From an uncultured Bradyrhizobium sp. (GTDB lineage Bacteria > Pseudomonadota > Alphaproteobacteria > Rhizobiales > Xanthobacteraceae): a stretch of 64,000 nucleotides of DNA. Shown piece by piece: positions 53,257 to 62,376 of this stretch (position 1 is its first letter; each line of letters begins with the position of its first letter). The position numbers and the translations under genes are program-made. The stretch spans positions 124,001-188,000 of the forward strand of contig NZ_CAKZJO010000052.1 in assembly GCF_936943645.1 (NCBI RefSeq), read 5' to 3'. A model generated the notes under the pieces. That model did no database searches. It was not told the origin of the DNA and worked only from the letters and a program-made list of their open reading frames with translations.

Positions 53257-53666
53257 GGGTCTCGCGCTTCGGCTCAATCGTCTTGATGAAGACGCGCCGG
53301 AACGCCTCCTTGTCGTTGAGCCACCGTGTCAGAGCGACCTTAAACGAGTGCTAAGGCGGCGCGGCGTGCGGCCGGACGCCGGGACATCGCGGGGCTTTTT
53401 AGACGATTTGACGGCGTCTTCGGCGAGGATGGTGAACACAGGGTTTCACCGTCCTTTTCATGGTTTCGAATTGGTGGACATGCATGCCAGCAGAATCACG
53501 GGAGCCGGCGTCAATCGAAAATTTACGACACCTTCGATCGCGAAGATTTTTGCGTAAGTTTTCCGCGAATTAAGCTCAAGGCAATCACTTGCGATTTATC
53601 GAGAGTTGCTAGGTCCGACTTCCGCGGAGATCGCCGCGGACGGGATCGAACGTACAGGTCGCGAAG
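53257..53666. other. Divergent gap before the kinase and DUF5330 genes
   Basis: 410 bp without a gene. TTAA-N7-CTAA at 53340-53354 is one base off a CtrA box and lies upstream of the kinase. A hairpin followed by T residues (53426-53456) is listed separately. The rest shows no recognisable feature. Confidence 0.5.
53426..53456 (+). terminator. Terminator-like hairpin in a promoter gap
   Basis: AGGATGGTGAA pairs with TTCACCGTCCT (one mismatch) and is followed by TTTT. It lies 210 bp upstream of the DUF5330 gene and after no annotated rightward gene, so it could end a small transcript or act in a leader. Confidence 0.3.
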
Positions 53667-54101
53667 ATGCGCTTTCTGCTCCGCATCACATTCTGGCTCG
53701 GGCTGGTGCTGGTGCTCCTGCCCAGGGACAAGACACCCGAATCGGAGAAGCTGCCGCAGATCGGCGCCGCCGACGCGGTGCAGGCTGCGACCGCGGCCGT
53801 CTCCGACATGACCCAGTTCTGCAAACGCCAGCCGGCGGCCTGCGAGGTCGGCGGACAGGCCGCGACCATCATCGGCCAGCGCGCCCAGGACGGCGCGCGC
53901 AAGATCTACCAGATCATCAACGACAAGAAAGAGCAGATCGGAAACGAGAAGAACGACAAGCCCGACAAGAAGGCGCCCGACCATACCGGCTCGATCGCGA
54001 TGGTCGGCGAAGGCGAGGCCATTTCGAGCGAAGCGCCGCGTGACACGCTGAGCCAGGACGACCTCGCGCTGGAATGGCGCGGCCCGCAGCCGGCGAATTA
54101 G
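53667..54101 (+). CDS. DUF5330-family protein
   Basis: 144 residues. The N-terminus (RFLLRITFWLGLVLVLLP) is a signal/anchor; the rest is a helical segment with a conserved Cys pair (TQFCKRQPAACEVG), matching DUF5330. A charged C-terminal tail follows. It is conserved in Rhizobiales; function unknown. SufE lies 69 bp downstream on the same strand. Confidence 0.8.
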   Translation: MRFLLRITFWLGLVLVLLPRDKTPESEKLPQIGAADAVQAATAAVSDMTQFCKRQPAACEVGGQAATIIGQRAQDGARKIYQIINDKKEQIGNEKNDKPDKKAPDHTGSIAMVGEGEAISSEAPRDTLSQDDLALEWRGPQPAN

Positions 54102-54170
54102 CCCCCAAACCCTATCGATTTCGGCGCCTCGCATCCCTATATTAGCGGGAAGCGGGAACCTTGGGCCGAC

Positions 54171-54599
54171 ATGACGACGATCGACGAAATCAGGGACAAT
54201 TTCGAGCTTCTGGACGAGTGGGACGACCGCTACCGGTACGTCATCGAGCTCGGTCGTACCCTGGAACCGATGCCCGAGGCCGAGCACTCCGCTGAGAACA
54301 AGGTCAACGGCTGCGTCAGCCAGGTCTGGCTGCAGAAGCTGGTCGACCGCAGCAAGGGCGCACCGATCCTGAGCTATCGCGGCGACAGCGACGCACATAT
54401 CGTGCGTGGGCTGGTGGCCATCGTGCTCTCGCTCTATTCGGGCCGCACGCCGCAGGAGATTCTCGATACCGACGCGATCGCCGTGTTCAACGAGTTCGGC
54501 TTTCGCGATCACCTGACGCCGCAGCGCTCCAACGGCCTGCGCTCTATGATCGAGCGCATCAAGACCGACGCGAAAGAGGCGCTCGCGGAAGCGTCGTAG
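54171..54599 (+). CDS. sufE: SufE-family Fe-S assembly protein
   Basis: 142 residues, full length. Motif KVNGCVSQVWLQ with the persulfide-accepting Cys48; the family's C-terminal helix (LRSMIERIKTDAKEALAEA) is present. SufE takes sulfur from SufS cysteine desulfurase and passes it to the SufBCD scaffold. No other suf gene is in this window. Followed by an intergenic repeat before convergent mucR. Confidence 0.93.
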   Translation: MTTIDEIRDNFELLDEWDDRYRYVIELGRTLEPMPEAEHSAENKVNGCVSQVWLQKLVDRSKGAPILSYRGDSDAHIVRGLVAIVLSLYSGRTPQEILDTDAIAVFNEFGFRDHLTPQRSNGLRSMIERIKTDAKEALAEAS

Positions 54600-54650
54600 A
54601 AAACGCTTCTCGGGTGGGGAGCGCGCGCATCCAGCCAAGCAGTCGACCGC

Positions 54651-54741
54651 GGTAGGGTGGGCAAAGCGCAGCGTGCCCACGTTCTGAGTGATCGGAGAAT
54701 ATTCGTGGGCACGGCGCAAGAGCGCCTTTGCCCACCCTACG
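54651..54741. repeat. Intergenic palindromic repeat (GGTAGGGTGGGCAAAGCG type), copy 1
   Basis: Ends are inverted: GTAGGGTGGGCAAAG at left, CTTTGCCCACCCTAC at right, with internal CGTGCCCACG/CGTGGGCACG. A second, related copy is at 59426-59516. Here it separates the convergent sufE and mucR genes. Confidence 0.8.
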
Positions 54742-54758
54742 AGATCCAGCGCGCGGCT

Positions 54759-55178
54759 CTACTTCCCCTTCTTCCGCTGCTGCTGACCCAAACCCATCTG
54801 CTTGGCGAGCTGCGAGCGCGCCACCGCATAGTTCGGCGCGACCATGGGATAGTCGGCCGGCAGGCCCCATTTCTCGCGGTACTGCTCCGGCGTCATGTTG
54901 TACTGCGTGCGCAGATGCCGCTTCAGCGACTTGAAGCGTTTGCCGTCTTCCAGACAGACCAGATAATCGGGCGCGATCGACTTCTTCAGCGACACCGCCG
55001 GCTTCGCCGGCTCGAGCGGCGCGGACTCCGTGCGGCCCGAGGACACCCGCACCAGGGCGCCATGCACCTGGCTGATCAGGTTCGGAATCTCCGCGGCCGG
55101 CGTCGGATTGTTGCTGAGATAAGCCGACACGATGCCCGCCGTCAGCTCGATGAAATTCTTAGCCCCCGCGTCCGACAT
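54759..55178 (-). CDS. mucR: MucR/Ros-family zinc-finger regulator
   Basis: 139 residues. N-terminal helical segment (IELTAGIVSAYLSNNP) for oligomerisation. The Ros-type zinc finger reads VCLEDGKRFKSLKRHLRTQ followed by YNMTPEQYREKWGLP. MucR proteins control exopolysaccharide, motility and symbiosis/virulence genes in rhizobia and Brucella. As is known in some homologues, one cysteine position of the classic finger is replaced by Asp. Confidence 0.92.
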   Translation of the reverse strand: MSDAGAKNFIELTAGIVSAYLSNNPTPAAEIPNLISQVHGALVRVSSGRTESAPLEPAKPAVSLKKSIAPDYLVCLEDGKRFKSLKRHLRTQYNMTPEQYREKWGLPADYPMVAPNYAVARSQLAKQMGLGQQQRKKGK

Positions 55179-55327
55179 GGGCCCGCCCCTCGCTCCACCT
55201 TGCGCCTCTCGGGATAGACGACGCTCAACTATTCCGTGTCAACAATACGTTCGGCTGAAATAAGACGGCCAGCGAATACGAGTGGACATCGACGAAACAA
55301 GTCATGACCGCGCGCCAACGCGCGGGC

Positions 55328-56239
55328 TCAACCCCGCTGGTCGAGATGGGTGCGCAGCTCGTCGATCGAGGCAAAGCGCATCATGCCCTCCGGCATCTGC
55401 GCTTCGATCGAGCCGTCGGAATAGAGCGAATAGGCCATGCCGTCGACGACGCCTGATTTGAGCACGGTCACGGGCGGCTGCTCGGCCTGGGGCGGCGGGG
55501 GCGGCGGAGGTCCAGGCGGCGGCGGAGGTTCGGGAGCAGGCGGCGGTGCGGCCTCCGCAAAGGTCGATGGCGAGCGCGGCGGCGCCGACGGGCGACGCAA
55601 GGCGGCCGGCGGTTCCGGCGTGCGCATGCGGTCCGGCTTCGGCCACGCATCGTCAAAGCTTGCAGGCGGAGCGTCCAGGACTTCACTCGGCTCCGCAGGT
55701 AGCTGTGGCGGCGCACCCTCGGTGGCCTTCGCCTCCGCGCGCTCGCGCTCCTTGCGCGAGGTCGAAGCGAACAGCAAATTGCGCCGGCGCGGCGCGTCAG
55801 GTGCTGCCGGCGGCGTCGGAGCCTCCGGCTCCGGCGGCACCTCGACACGCGGACGCTCGCGCGCAGCAGCTTCACCCTGCCATGGCGGCGGACCTCCGGC
55901 CGGTGGTGGTGGCGGCGGCGCCGGCTCCATCCTGGTCTCGCTCCTTGCCGCTGCGGACGGCATCAGCTCAGGCGCAGCAGCGCCTGATCCAGCAAGCCCC
56001 GGCAACACGGGCCTGACCCGCACTTCGGAGGGCGCGCCCGCCAGCCGGCCCGCAATGGCCTTCAGCTCCATGACCACGACACGGAGGCCGACCAGTAACA
56101 TCCCGGAGCAGACGCCGATGGTGCCTGAGATTATGAGGGGGCTGCCGAGGCTGAACTCCCTGACGGAGAAGCCAAACAGGATCGAAAGGAAGCCCGCCAC
56201 GACGGCGAAAACCCCTGCGATCAACAGTGCCAAGGTCAT
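55328..56239 (-). CDS. Membrane-anchored proline-rich protein
   Basis: About 303 residues from ATG 56239, with GGTGAG upstream; an earlier ATG at 56365 is less likely. Two hydrophobic helices at the N-terminus (LLIAGVFAVVAGFLSILFG and a second near LIISGTIGVCSGMLLVG) are followed by a long Pro/Ala/Glu-rich stretch (~90-240) with runs of prolines. The C-terminal ~50 residues (SGVVDGMAYSLYSDGSIEAQ) form a small conserved module. Function unknown; the structure suggests a membrane-to-cytoplasm or periplasmic tether. Confidence 0.65.
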   Translation of the reverse strand: MTLALLIAGVFAVVAGFLSILFGFSVREFSLGSPLIISGTIGVCSGMLLVGLRVVVMELKAIAGRLAGAPSEVRVRPVLPGLAGSGAAAPELMPSAAARSETRMEPAPPPPPPAGGPPPWQGEAAARERPRVEVPPEPEAPTPPAAPDAPRRRNLLFASTSRKERERAEAKATEGAPPQLPAEPSEVLDAPPASFDDAWPKPDRMRTPEPPAALRRPSAPPRSPSTFAEAAPPPAPEPPPPPGPPPPPPPQAEQPPVTVLKSGVVDGMAYSLYSDGSIEAQMPEGMMRFASIDELRTHLDQRG

Positions 56240-56547
56240 CGAACTCACCCCCGGCCGCACATCCACACGCGACCCGTCACACACGATACCGTCATACGGT
56301 GTTCCACGCCAACGGCCAATTGCAGGCAGCGTTCCTAAGAGGAAGGAAATCAGGGACTTATTCACATTCCCTTCAGCTACGGCCCGCTACTGCTGGTTCG
56401 TGCTCGAAATCCGGAATTGCTGCGTCGCATCAGGAATTTAGCCATAATGCCCAATTACTTGGTAATGGAACTGCGCTATAGGGAGTCCGGGGAGCAGGCC
56501 CGCGCGCACCAGCGGGGCCAAGAGGGGATTCCGGGGCACCGATAGCC
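56240..56547. other. Divergent gap before glycosyltransferase gene
   Basis: 308 bp without a gene, with locally lower GC near its right end. A small palindrome there is listed separately. Promoters for both flanking genes must lie in it. Confidence 0.5.
56454..56466. promoter_or_regulatory. Small palindrome upstream of the glycosyltransferase
   Basis: ATTAC-TTG-GTAAT, about 82 bp before the start at 56548. Possible operator; weak. Confidence 0.25.
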
Positions 56548-58197
56548 ATGACATCCATCACGACTTCGGCGATCGACACGCCTCAGCGGCGCTCGGTCGA
56601 ACGGACTTGCGACGATCTCGCCATGCTGGTGCTGGCTGCGGTCACCGTCGTTGCAGGCCTGACGTTCCGCGATTACGGCCTTGGTTGGGACGACTACACC
56701 CACGCCGAATATGCCGATCTGCTGCTGCGCATGTTCGGTTCCGGCTTCAAGGACACCGCGGCGCTCTCCTTCGCAAATCTCTACATGTATGGCGGCGGCT
56801 TCGACATGGTCGCGGCCCTCCTGCACAAGATCATTCCGCTCGAATTGTTCGAAACGAGACGTTTGCTCGGCGCCATTGTCGGCGTGATCGGACTTGCAGT
56901 GACCTGGCGCCTCGCACGCCGCATCGGCGGGCCGCTGGCCGGTCTTGCCGCGCTCCTGCTGCTCGCGCTGTGCCCGATCTTCTACGGCCACATGTTCATG
57001 AACCCGAAGGACGCACCCTTCGCGGTAGCCATGATCATCCTGATGCTCGGCCTCGTCCGCCTCGCCGAGGAATATCCGCAGCCGTCGCCGCGCACGATCC
57101 TCATCGTCGGCTTGGGGGCCGGTCTTTCGCTCGGCTGCCGCGTTCTCGGCGGGCTCGCGCTGGTCTACGCCATGCTCGGCTTCATCCCGCTGTTCCTGGA
57201 GGAGCTGCGCACCGAGGGTCTTCGCGAGTCGGTGCGCCGCTTCGCCCACGTCGTCTATGTGCTGCTGCCCGGCCTCGTGTTCGGCTACCTCGTGATGGGC
57301 CTGATCTGGCCCTGGTCGATCATGGAGCCCGGCAATCCGTTCGAGGCGCTCACCTACTTCTCGCATTTCTTCGAGAAGCCGTGGAAGGAGATGTTCGACG
57401 GCGCGATCGTGTCGGTGCCGGACATGCCCTGGTCCTATCTGCCGACGCTGTTCGCACTGCAGCTGCCCGAGGTGCTGCTGGTGCTGATGGGCGGCGCGGT
57501 GTTCAGCACCTTCGCCATGCTGCCGCGAAGCGAGGTTCCCGCACGGCGCAAGACCATCATGCTGATGCTGACGCTGGCGGCGACCCTGCCGCTGGCGATC
57601 GCGATGGTGAAGCGGCCGGCGCTGTACAACGGCATCCGCCATTTCGTCTTCGTGATTCCGCCGATGGCGGTGCTCGGTGGCGTCGCGTTCGCCTGGGCCA
57701 TGGAGCGCCTGCGCGCCAATCACCGCACCTGGCAGCCGGTCGTGCTCGCCACCTTCTGCTTCGGCCTTGCGCTCTCGCTCGCCGAGATGATCCGCCTGCA
57801 TCCCTATCAATACACGCACTTCAACCACATCGCCGGCACCGTGCGCGGCGCCGACGACCGTTTCATGCTGGACTATTGGGGCCTCGCGCTGAAGCAGGCC
57901 TCCGATGAGCTGCGCGAGCAGCTGGTCGAACGCCAGGAAGTGCCGCCGGCTGGCCGCAAATGGAAGGTCGCGGTGTGCGGTCCGCAGCGTCCGGCACAGG
58001 TCGCGCTCGGCCCCGATTTCACCATCGGCTGGGATTCCAACGCGGCTGATTTCGCCATGACGCTCGGCGAATTCTACTGCAAGGGCCTGACCGCGCCCGT
58101 CATGGTCGAGATCAAGCGCGACGACGTGGTGTTTGCCCGCGTCTACGACATCCGCGGCCGCAGCATTTCCAGCCTGCTGTCGATCCCTGCGCCGTAA
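56548..58197 (+). CDS. Multi-membrane glycosyltransferase, GT39/PMT-like (GT-C fold)
   Basis: 549 residues and ~10-12 membrane helices. The first periplasmic loop contains the acidic motif FRDYGLGWDDYTHAEYADLL, typical of GT-C enzymes (conserved DE/DD using lipid-phosphate sugars). FNPKD-like MNPKDAPFAVAM follows. Enzymes of this type transfer a sugar from a polyprenyl-phosphate donor to lipid or protein on the outer face of the inner membrane. It is a single gene; the acceptor is unknown. Confidence 0.78.
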   Translation: MTSITTSAIDTPQRRSVERTCDDLAMLVLAAVTVVAGLTFRDYGLGWDDYTHAEYADLLLRMFGSGFKDTAALSFANLYMYGGGFDMVAALLHKIIPLELFETRRLLGAIVGVIGLAVTWRLARRIGGPLAGLAALLLLALCPIFYGHMFMNPKDAPFAVAMIILMLGLVRLAEEYPQPSPRTILIVGLGAGLSLGCRVLGGLALVYAMLGFIPLFLEELRTEGLRESVRRFAHVVYVLLPGLVFGYLVMGLIWPWSIMEPGNPFEALTYFSHFFEKPWKEMFDGAIVSVPDMPWSYLPTLFALQLPEVLLVLMGGAVFSTFAMLPRSEVPARRKTIMLMLTLAATLPLAIAMVKRPALYNGIRHFVFVIPPMAVLGGVAFAWAMERLRANHRTWQPVVLATFCFGLALSLAEMIRLHPYQYTHFNHIAGTVRGADDRFMLDYWGLALKQASDELREQLVERQEVPPAGRKWKVAVCGPQRPAQVALGPDFTIGWDSNAADFAMTLGEFYCKGLTAPVMVEIKRDDVVFARVYDIRGRSISSLLSIPAP

Positions 58198-58210
58198 GAT
58201 CCGCCCGCCT

Positions 58211-58319
58211 TGTAGCCCGGATGGAGCGCAGCGAAATCCGGGGACAGCGGCCCCGCATTCCGCGGAGTCTGTCATCGGGCAGCGCTTCGCGCCGACCCGT
58301 TGGCTCCATGCAGGCTACG
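58211..58319. repeat. Intergenic palindromic repeat (GTAGCCCGGATGGAGC...GCTCCATGCAGGCTAC)
   Basis: Inverted ends as given, enclosing GCGCAGCGAAATCCGGGG. A widespread-looking element type in Bradyrhizobium. Here it lies between two rightward genes. Confidence 0.7.
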
Positions 58320-58410
58320 CTGAACTGCCGCGCTCCTGACGCGCCTTGCCGCTCGCGGTGAGCGGTACTAGGCTCCCTCCCCGCAACAACGATGTTCGGA
58401 GAGACAAGCC

Positions 58411-59190
58411 ATGTCGCCAGCGGAAGCGCGCCTGAAGGAAGTGCCGTCTGACATGACGGAGGCCGAGTGGCAGCAACGGGTCGATCTCGCCGCCTGCTAT
58501 CGCTTGGTCGCGCTGTATGGCTGGGACGATCTGGTCGACACCCACATCTCCGCGCGCGTCCCCGGCCCAGATCATCACTTCCTGATCAACCCCTATGGGC
58601 TGATGTTCGACGAGATCACCGCATCCAGCCTCGTCAAGGTCGACCTGCACGGCAACCAGCTCTCCGAGAGCGAGTACAGCATCAACCCGGCCGGCTTCAC
58701 CATTCACTCGGCGATCCACGAGGTGCGCGAGGATGCGATCTGCGTGCTGCATCTCCACACGCTCGACGGCACCGCGGTGTCGAGCTCAGCCGAGGGCCTG
58801 TTGCCGCTGAACCAGACCGCCCAGCTCGTCACCCACGATCTTGCCTATCACGACTATGAAGGCATCGCTCTGGACCACGACGAGCGGCCGCGCCTGCAGA
58901 AGGATCTCGGCGACCACAACCACATGCTGCTGCGCAATCACGGCACGCTGACGGTCGGCCGCTCGGTCGCCTCCGCCTTCGAGCGCATGTACCATCTGGA
59001 GCGCGCCTGCTCGATGCAGGTCCGCACGCGCGCGCTCGGCACGCCAGTCTATCCGGTGGAGGAGATCGCGATCGAGAAGAACACCGAGCTGCTCGCCAAC
59101 CGCGACCGCGCCGAGCTGCGCGCCACCAACCTCGTCTGGCCCCCCTTGCTACGCAAGCTCGACCGCGAGCTGCCGGGCTACCGGTCTTGA
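58411..59190 (+). CDS. Class II aldolase/adducin-family protein
   Basis: 259 residues. Zinc-binding motif CVLHLHTLDG and distal His in LLRNHGTLTVG, plus NPYGLMFDEI and the THISAR substrate-loop. Class II aldolases of this type act on short phosphorylated or non-phosphorylated hydroxy-aldehydes. No partner sugar genes lie nearby. A strong terminator follows the gene. Confidence 0.88.
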   Translation: MSPAEARLKEVPSDMTEAEWQQRVDLAACYRLVALYGWDDLVDTHISARVPGPDHHFLINPYGLMFDEITASSLVKVDLHGNQLSESEYSINPAGFTIHSAIHEVREDAICVLHLHTLDGTAVSSSAEGLLPLNQTAQLVTHDLAYHDYEGIALDHDERPRLQKDLGDHNHMLLRNHGTLTVGRSVASAFERMYHLERACSMQVRTRALGTPVYPVEEIAIEKNTELLANRDRAELRATNLVWPPLLRKLDRELPGYRS

Positions 59191-59248
59191 GATTTTCGGG
59201 GTTTCGTGTAAGGTAGATGCCAACTACCTCTGCACGTCATGGAATGAA

Positions 59249-59278
59249 ACGCCGCCCAATTCCGGGCGGCGTTTTTAT
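59249..59278 (+). terminator. Rho-independent terminator of the aldolase gene
   Basis: ACGCCGCCC, loop AATTCC, GGGCGGCGT then TTTTATTT: nine-base perfect stem and T-run, 59 bp after the stop. Confidence 0.92.
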
Positions 59279-59300
59279 TTGGGCCGCCGGTCTCTCCGCT

Positions 59301-59414
59301 CGTCATTGCGAGGAGCTCGCGACAAATTGCGAAGCAATTTGCGCAGGCGACGAAGCAATCCAGACTGATTCCGCGGCGAGATTCCTGGATTGCTTCGCTA
59401 CGCTCGCAATGACG
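59301..59414. repeat. Intergenic palindromic repeat (CGTCATTGCGAGG...CGCAATGACG)
   Basis: Inverted ends CGTCATTGCGAG and CTCGCAATGACG; inner inverted pair GCGACGAAGCAATCCAG/CTGGATTGCTTCGC. A partial copy is at 34698-34735. Confidence 0.8.
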
Positions 59415-59425
59415 GGCATAGGTCT

Positions 59426-59516
59426 CGTAGGGCGGGCAAAGCGAAACGTGCCCACGTTCTTCCGCAATCATTGAGAAGTGGTGGGCACGGCGCTTTGCGC
59501 CTTTGCCCACCTTACG
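59426..59516. repeat. Intergenic palindromic repeat (GTAGGGCGGGCAAAG type), copy 2
   Basis: Same family as 54651-54741, with inverted GCGGGCAAAG/CTTTGCCCAC ends and internal CGTGCCCACG. Directly follows another repeat and lies between convergent genes. Confidence 0.8.
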
Positions 59517-59525
59517 GCACTGTGG

Positions 59526-60920
59526 CTACTTCACCTCCGCCAGCGCCGCGAGGATGCGCGCCCAGGAGCGGATGCCCTTCTGGAAACTGCGCAGGTCATA
59601 CTTCTCGTTCGGCGAATGGATGTTGTCGTCGTCGAGGCCGAAGCCGACCAGCAGCGAGTCCAGACCGAGCGTGCGCTTGAAGTCGGCGACGATCGGGATC
59701 GAGGCGCCGGAGCCCATCAGCACGGTCTCCTTGCCCCATTCCTCCGTGAGCGCTTTGCTGGCGGCGGCGAGCGGCTTCATGTTCCAGTCGAGCGCGACCG
59801 CGGGCGCGGCGGAGTGGTCGCCGAACTCGACCTTGCAGTCGCCGGGAAGGCGCGCGGTCACGTAGTCGCGGAACGCCTTGCGGATCTTCTGTGGGTCCTG
59901 CCCTTCGACCAGGCGGAACGAGACCTTGGCGGAAGCATGCGAGGGGATCACGGTCTTGGAGCCCTCGCCGATATAGCCGCCCCAGATGCCGTTGACGTCG
60001 CAGGTCGGGCGCGACGAAGCCTGCTCGATCAGGAGCCGCCCCTTCTCGCCGGCGGGGATCGACAGGCCGATCGGCTTCAGGAACATCTCCGGCGTCAGAT
60101 TGAGCTTCTTCCACTGCTCGAGGATGTCGGGCGGCAGATCCTTCACCCCGTCGTAGAAGCCAGGAATGGTGATGCGGTTGTCGTCGTCGAACAGGCCGCC
60201 CAGAATCTTCGTCAGCACCCGGATCGGGTTGATCGCGCTGCCGCCGAACACGCCGGAATGCAGATCGCGGTTGGCGGCGGTGATCTTCAGCTCTTCATAG
60301 AGCAGGCCACGCAGCGAGGTCGTGATCGCCGGCGTGTTGCGGTCCCACATGCCGGTGTCGCAGACCAGCACGTAGTCCGCCCTGAACTCGTCCTTGTTGG
60401 CCTCGATGAAGGGCACGAAATTCTTCGAACCGACCTCCTCCTCGCCTTCGATCAGGAAGGTGACGTCGATCGGCAGCGAGCCCGTCACCTTCTTCCAGGC
60501 GCGGCAGGCCTCGACGAAGGTCATCACCTGGCCCTTGTCGTCCTCGGCGCCGCGCGCGACGATGATCTTGCGGCCGTCGGCATGGTCGGTCACCACGGGC
60601 TCGAACGGGGGACGGTGCCAGAGATCGAGCGGATCGACCGGCTGCACGTCGTAGTGGCCGTAGAAGATCACATGCGGCCGTCCGCCGGCGCCGGTCTTGC
60701 CGACGATGGCGGGATGGCCCGCGGTCGGCCTCACCTCGGTTGTGACACCGAGGCTTGCGATGTCCTTGGCAAGATGCTCCGCCGCCGCCTTGCAATCTCC
60801 GGCAAAGGCTGGATCCGCGGAGATCGACTTGATCCGCAGCAGCGCGAACAGGCGCTCCAGGCTGTTGTCGAAATCCTTGTCGATGTGATCGAGCACGGAT
60901 TGAAGCTGCGCATTGGCCAT
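59526..60920 (-). CDS. M20-family dipeptidase/metallopeptidase
   Basis: 464 residues, full length. Metal ligands: His in FYGHYDVQPVDP, the bridging Asp in RGAEDDKGQ and Glu in EGEEEVGS, which also supplies the catalytic base. The middle lid/dimerisation domain is present. M20 enzymes of this type are cytoplasmic dipeptidases or carboxypeptidases; the specific substrate is not identified. No signal peptide. Convergent with the aldolase gene, repeats between them. Confidence 0.9.
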   Translation of the reverse strand: MANAQLQSVLDHIDKDFDNSLERLFALLRIKSISADPAFAGDCKAAAEHLAKDIASLGVTTEVRPTAGHPAIVGKTGAGGRPHVIFYGHYDVQPVDPLDLWHRPPFEPVVTDHADGRKIIVARGAEDDKGQVMTFVEACRAWKKVTGSLPIDVTFLIEGEEEVGSKNFVPFIEANKDEFRADYVLVCDTGMWDRNTPAITTSLRGLLYEELKITAANRDLHSGVFGGSAINPIRVLTKILGGLFDDDNRITIPGFYDGVKDLPPDILEQWKKLNLTPEMFLKPIGLSIPAGEKGRLLIEQASSRPTCDVNGIWGGYIGEGSKTVIPSHASAKVSFRLVEGQDPQKIRKAFRDYVTARLPGDCKVEFGDHSAAPAVALDWNMKPLAAASKALTEEWGKETVLMGSGASIPIVADFKRTLGLDSLLVGFGLDDDNIHSPNEKYDLRSFQKGIRSWARILAALAEVK

Positions 60921-60944
60921 GGTCGGATTCCTGACGTTTGAGAC

Positions 60945-62285
60945 TTAAGTCGGCTTCTCGAGATCTGCGGGTTTTAACCCCGTCGCAGGCTGGGTACCAG
61001 CCGCAACCGGCGGATGGCGGATGTGCCATGCAAGGCAACCTGCAAGCACGGCGGTCGCGAGCAAATTATTGCCCCACGCCTGGAGGACCGTCGGAAACCA
61101 CGGCAGCGCCAGCAGCAGGAGAATGCCGGCCGCGCCGAGTGCGAGCCAGGTTCCGAGGCGCACCTTCGCCCGCTCGTCGAAGGCGGCGCGATGCATCAGC
61201 ACCGTCATCGGGAAGAACAGCCACATGAAGTAGTATTGCCGTGCCAGGGGCGAGGCCACGGTGATCAGGCAGAGCAGGATGCCGAGCTCCTCGGCATCGG
61301 AGCGCGCCGTTCGCCGCGCTTGCCGCGGCATGACCGCGAGGAAGCCGAGCCCGAGCAAGGCCGACACCGCCAGCACGATCCAGTTCGCCGTGCCGTAGTC
61401 GACGGCGATGACATTCATCGTGCGCGGCGGCTTCTTGGGGTTGTCCTGATTGTAGTTTATCGGACGAACCAGTCGGTGCGTGACGGCGATCAGGGATTGG
61501 TTGACCCACGACCAGTTCTGCTCGTCGCGCTGGCCGAAGCCTTTTTCCGAGCTCGTTCCGACCATGCCCTGATACCAGACCGCCAGTTCGGCCGCGTTGC
61601 GCTCGAAGCCGCGGATCGGCGCCGGCACGAGGTAGAGAAGGATGCCGGTGAAAGCGATCATGCTGGCGGCAGCCGTCCACTTCCGACGCCAGAGCAGATA
61701 GGGCAGCACCGCGATGGGAAACACTTTGATAGCCGTGGCGAGCGCGAACACGAAGCCGGCGAGCCATGACCGTTGATGCCGCAGGCTCCAGAAGGCGAAC
61801 AGCACCATCGCCAGCAGGACGAGGTTGGGCTGGCCGAGGTCGAACATGTCGAACACCAAGGGCACGGTGACGACAGCGGGCAGCGCTTCCAGCCAGGGAC
61901 CCGGCTTGCGGTCCGAGCCGGTCATGACGTGGGAGAGCGTTCCGGTGTACCACCACGCCAGGGCATTCAGGATCGACAGGACGACGTAAAGCGGGATCTT
62001 GCCGAACCAGCTCGGGATCGCCAGCAGGATCGCCGGAGGCGGCGGATAGATGTAGTCGAAATATTCGACGGCCGTGGCGGGATAGAGCGGCTGTCCGTGC
62101 AGGACCTGCTGCCCGGCCCAGTACCACAGGGGGTAGTCCTTGGTCTTGCCGCTGCCGAAGATCTCGGGGACGAGCACGTCGGCGGTGAGCAGGACGCAGC
62201 AGAACAGAAACAGCAGGTCCAGCGGCGCGCGCAACGACAGGCGTCTTGGCGCGTCAGGCTTGGCGAGCGGGGCGAGCGAGGTCAC
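60945..62285 (-). CDS. Multi-membrane GT87/DUF2029-family glycosyltransferase
   Basis: About 446 residues from a GTG at 62285 with CAGGA upstream; a GTG at 62405 would overlap the next gene. Around ten membrane helices. Conserved GT87 features are KDYPLWYWAGQQVLHGQPLY and the YIYPPPPAILLAIPSWFG loop. GT87 enzymes add mannose or other sugars from polyprenyl-phosphate donors. Lies 24 bp after the M20 start on the same strand. Confidence 0.78.
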   Translation of the reverse strand: MTSLAPLAKPDAPRRLSLRAPLDLLFLFCCVLLTADVLVPEIFGSGKTKDYPLWYWAGQQVLHGQPLYPATAVEYFDYIYPPPPAILLAIPSWFGKIPLYVVLSILNALAWWYTGTLSHVMTGSDRKPGPWLEALPAVVTVPLVFDMFDLGQPNLVLLAMVLFAFWSLRHQRSWLAGFVFALATAIKVFPIAVLPYLLWRRKWTAAASMIAFTGILLYLVPAPIRGFERNAAELAVWYQGMVGTSSEKGFGQRDEQNWSWVNQSLIAVTHRLVRPINYNQDNPKKPPRTMNVIAVDYGTANWIVLAVSALLGLGFLAVMPRQARRTARSDAEELGILLCLITVASPLARQYYFMWLFFPMTVLMHRAAFDERAKVRLGTWLALGAAGILLLLALPWFPTVLQAWGNNLLATAVLAGCLAWHIRHPPVAAGTQPATGLKPADLEKPT

Positions 62286-62376
62286 GGACGGGTCCTGTTC
62301 GGCGACGAACAGGACGTAGCAGACCGGCGCAGGCTTGGAGAGCCCCTCACCCGAAATTGTAGCGGTGGTGGCCTGC

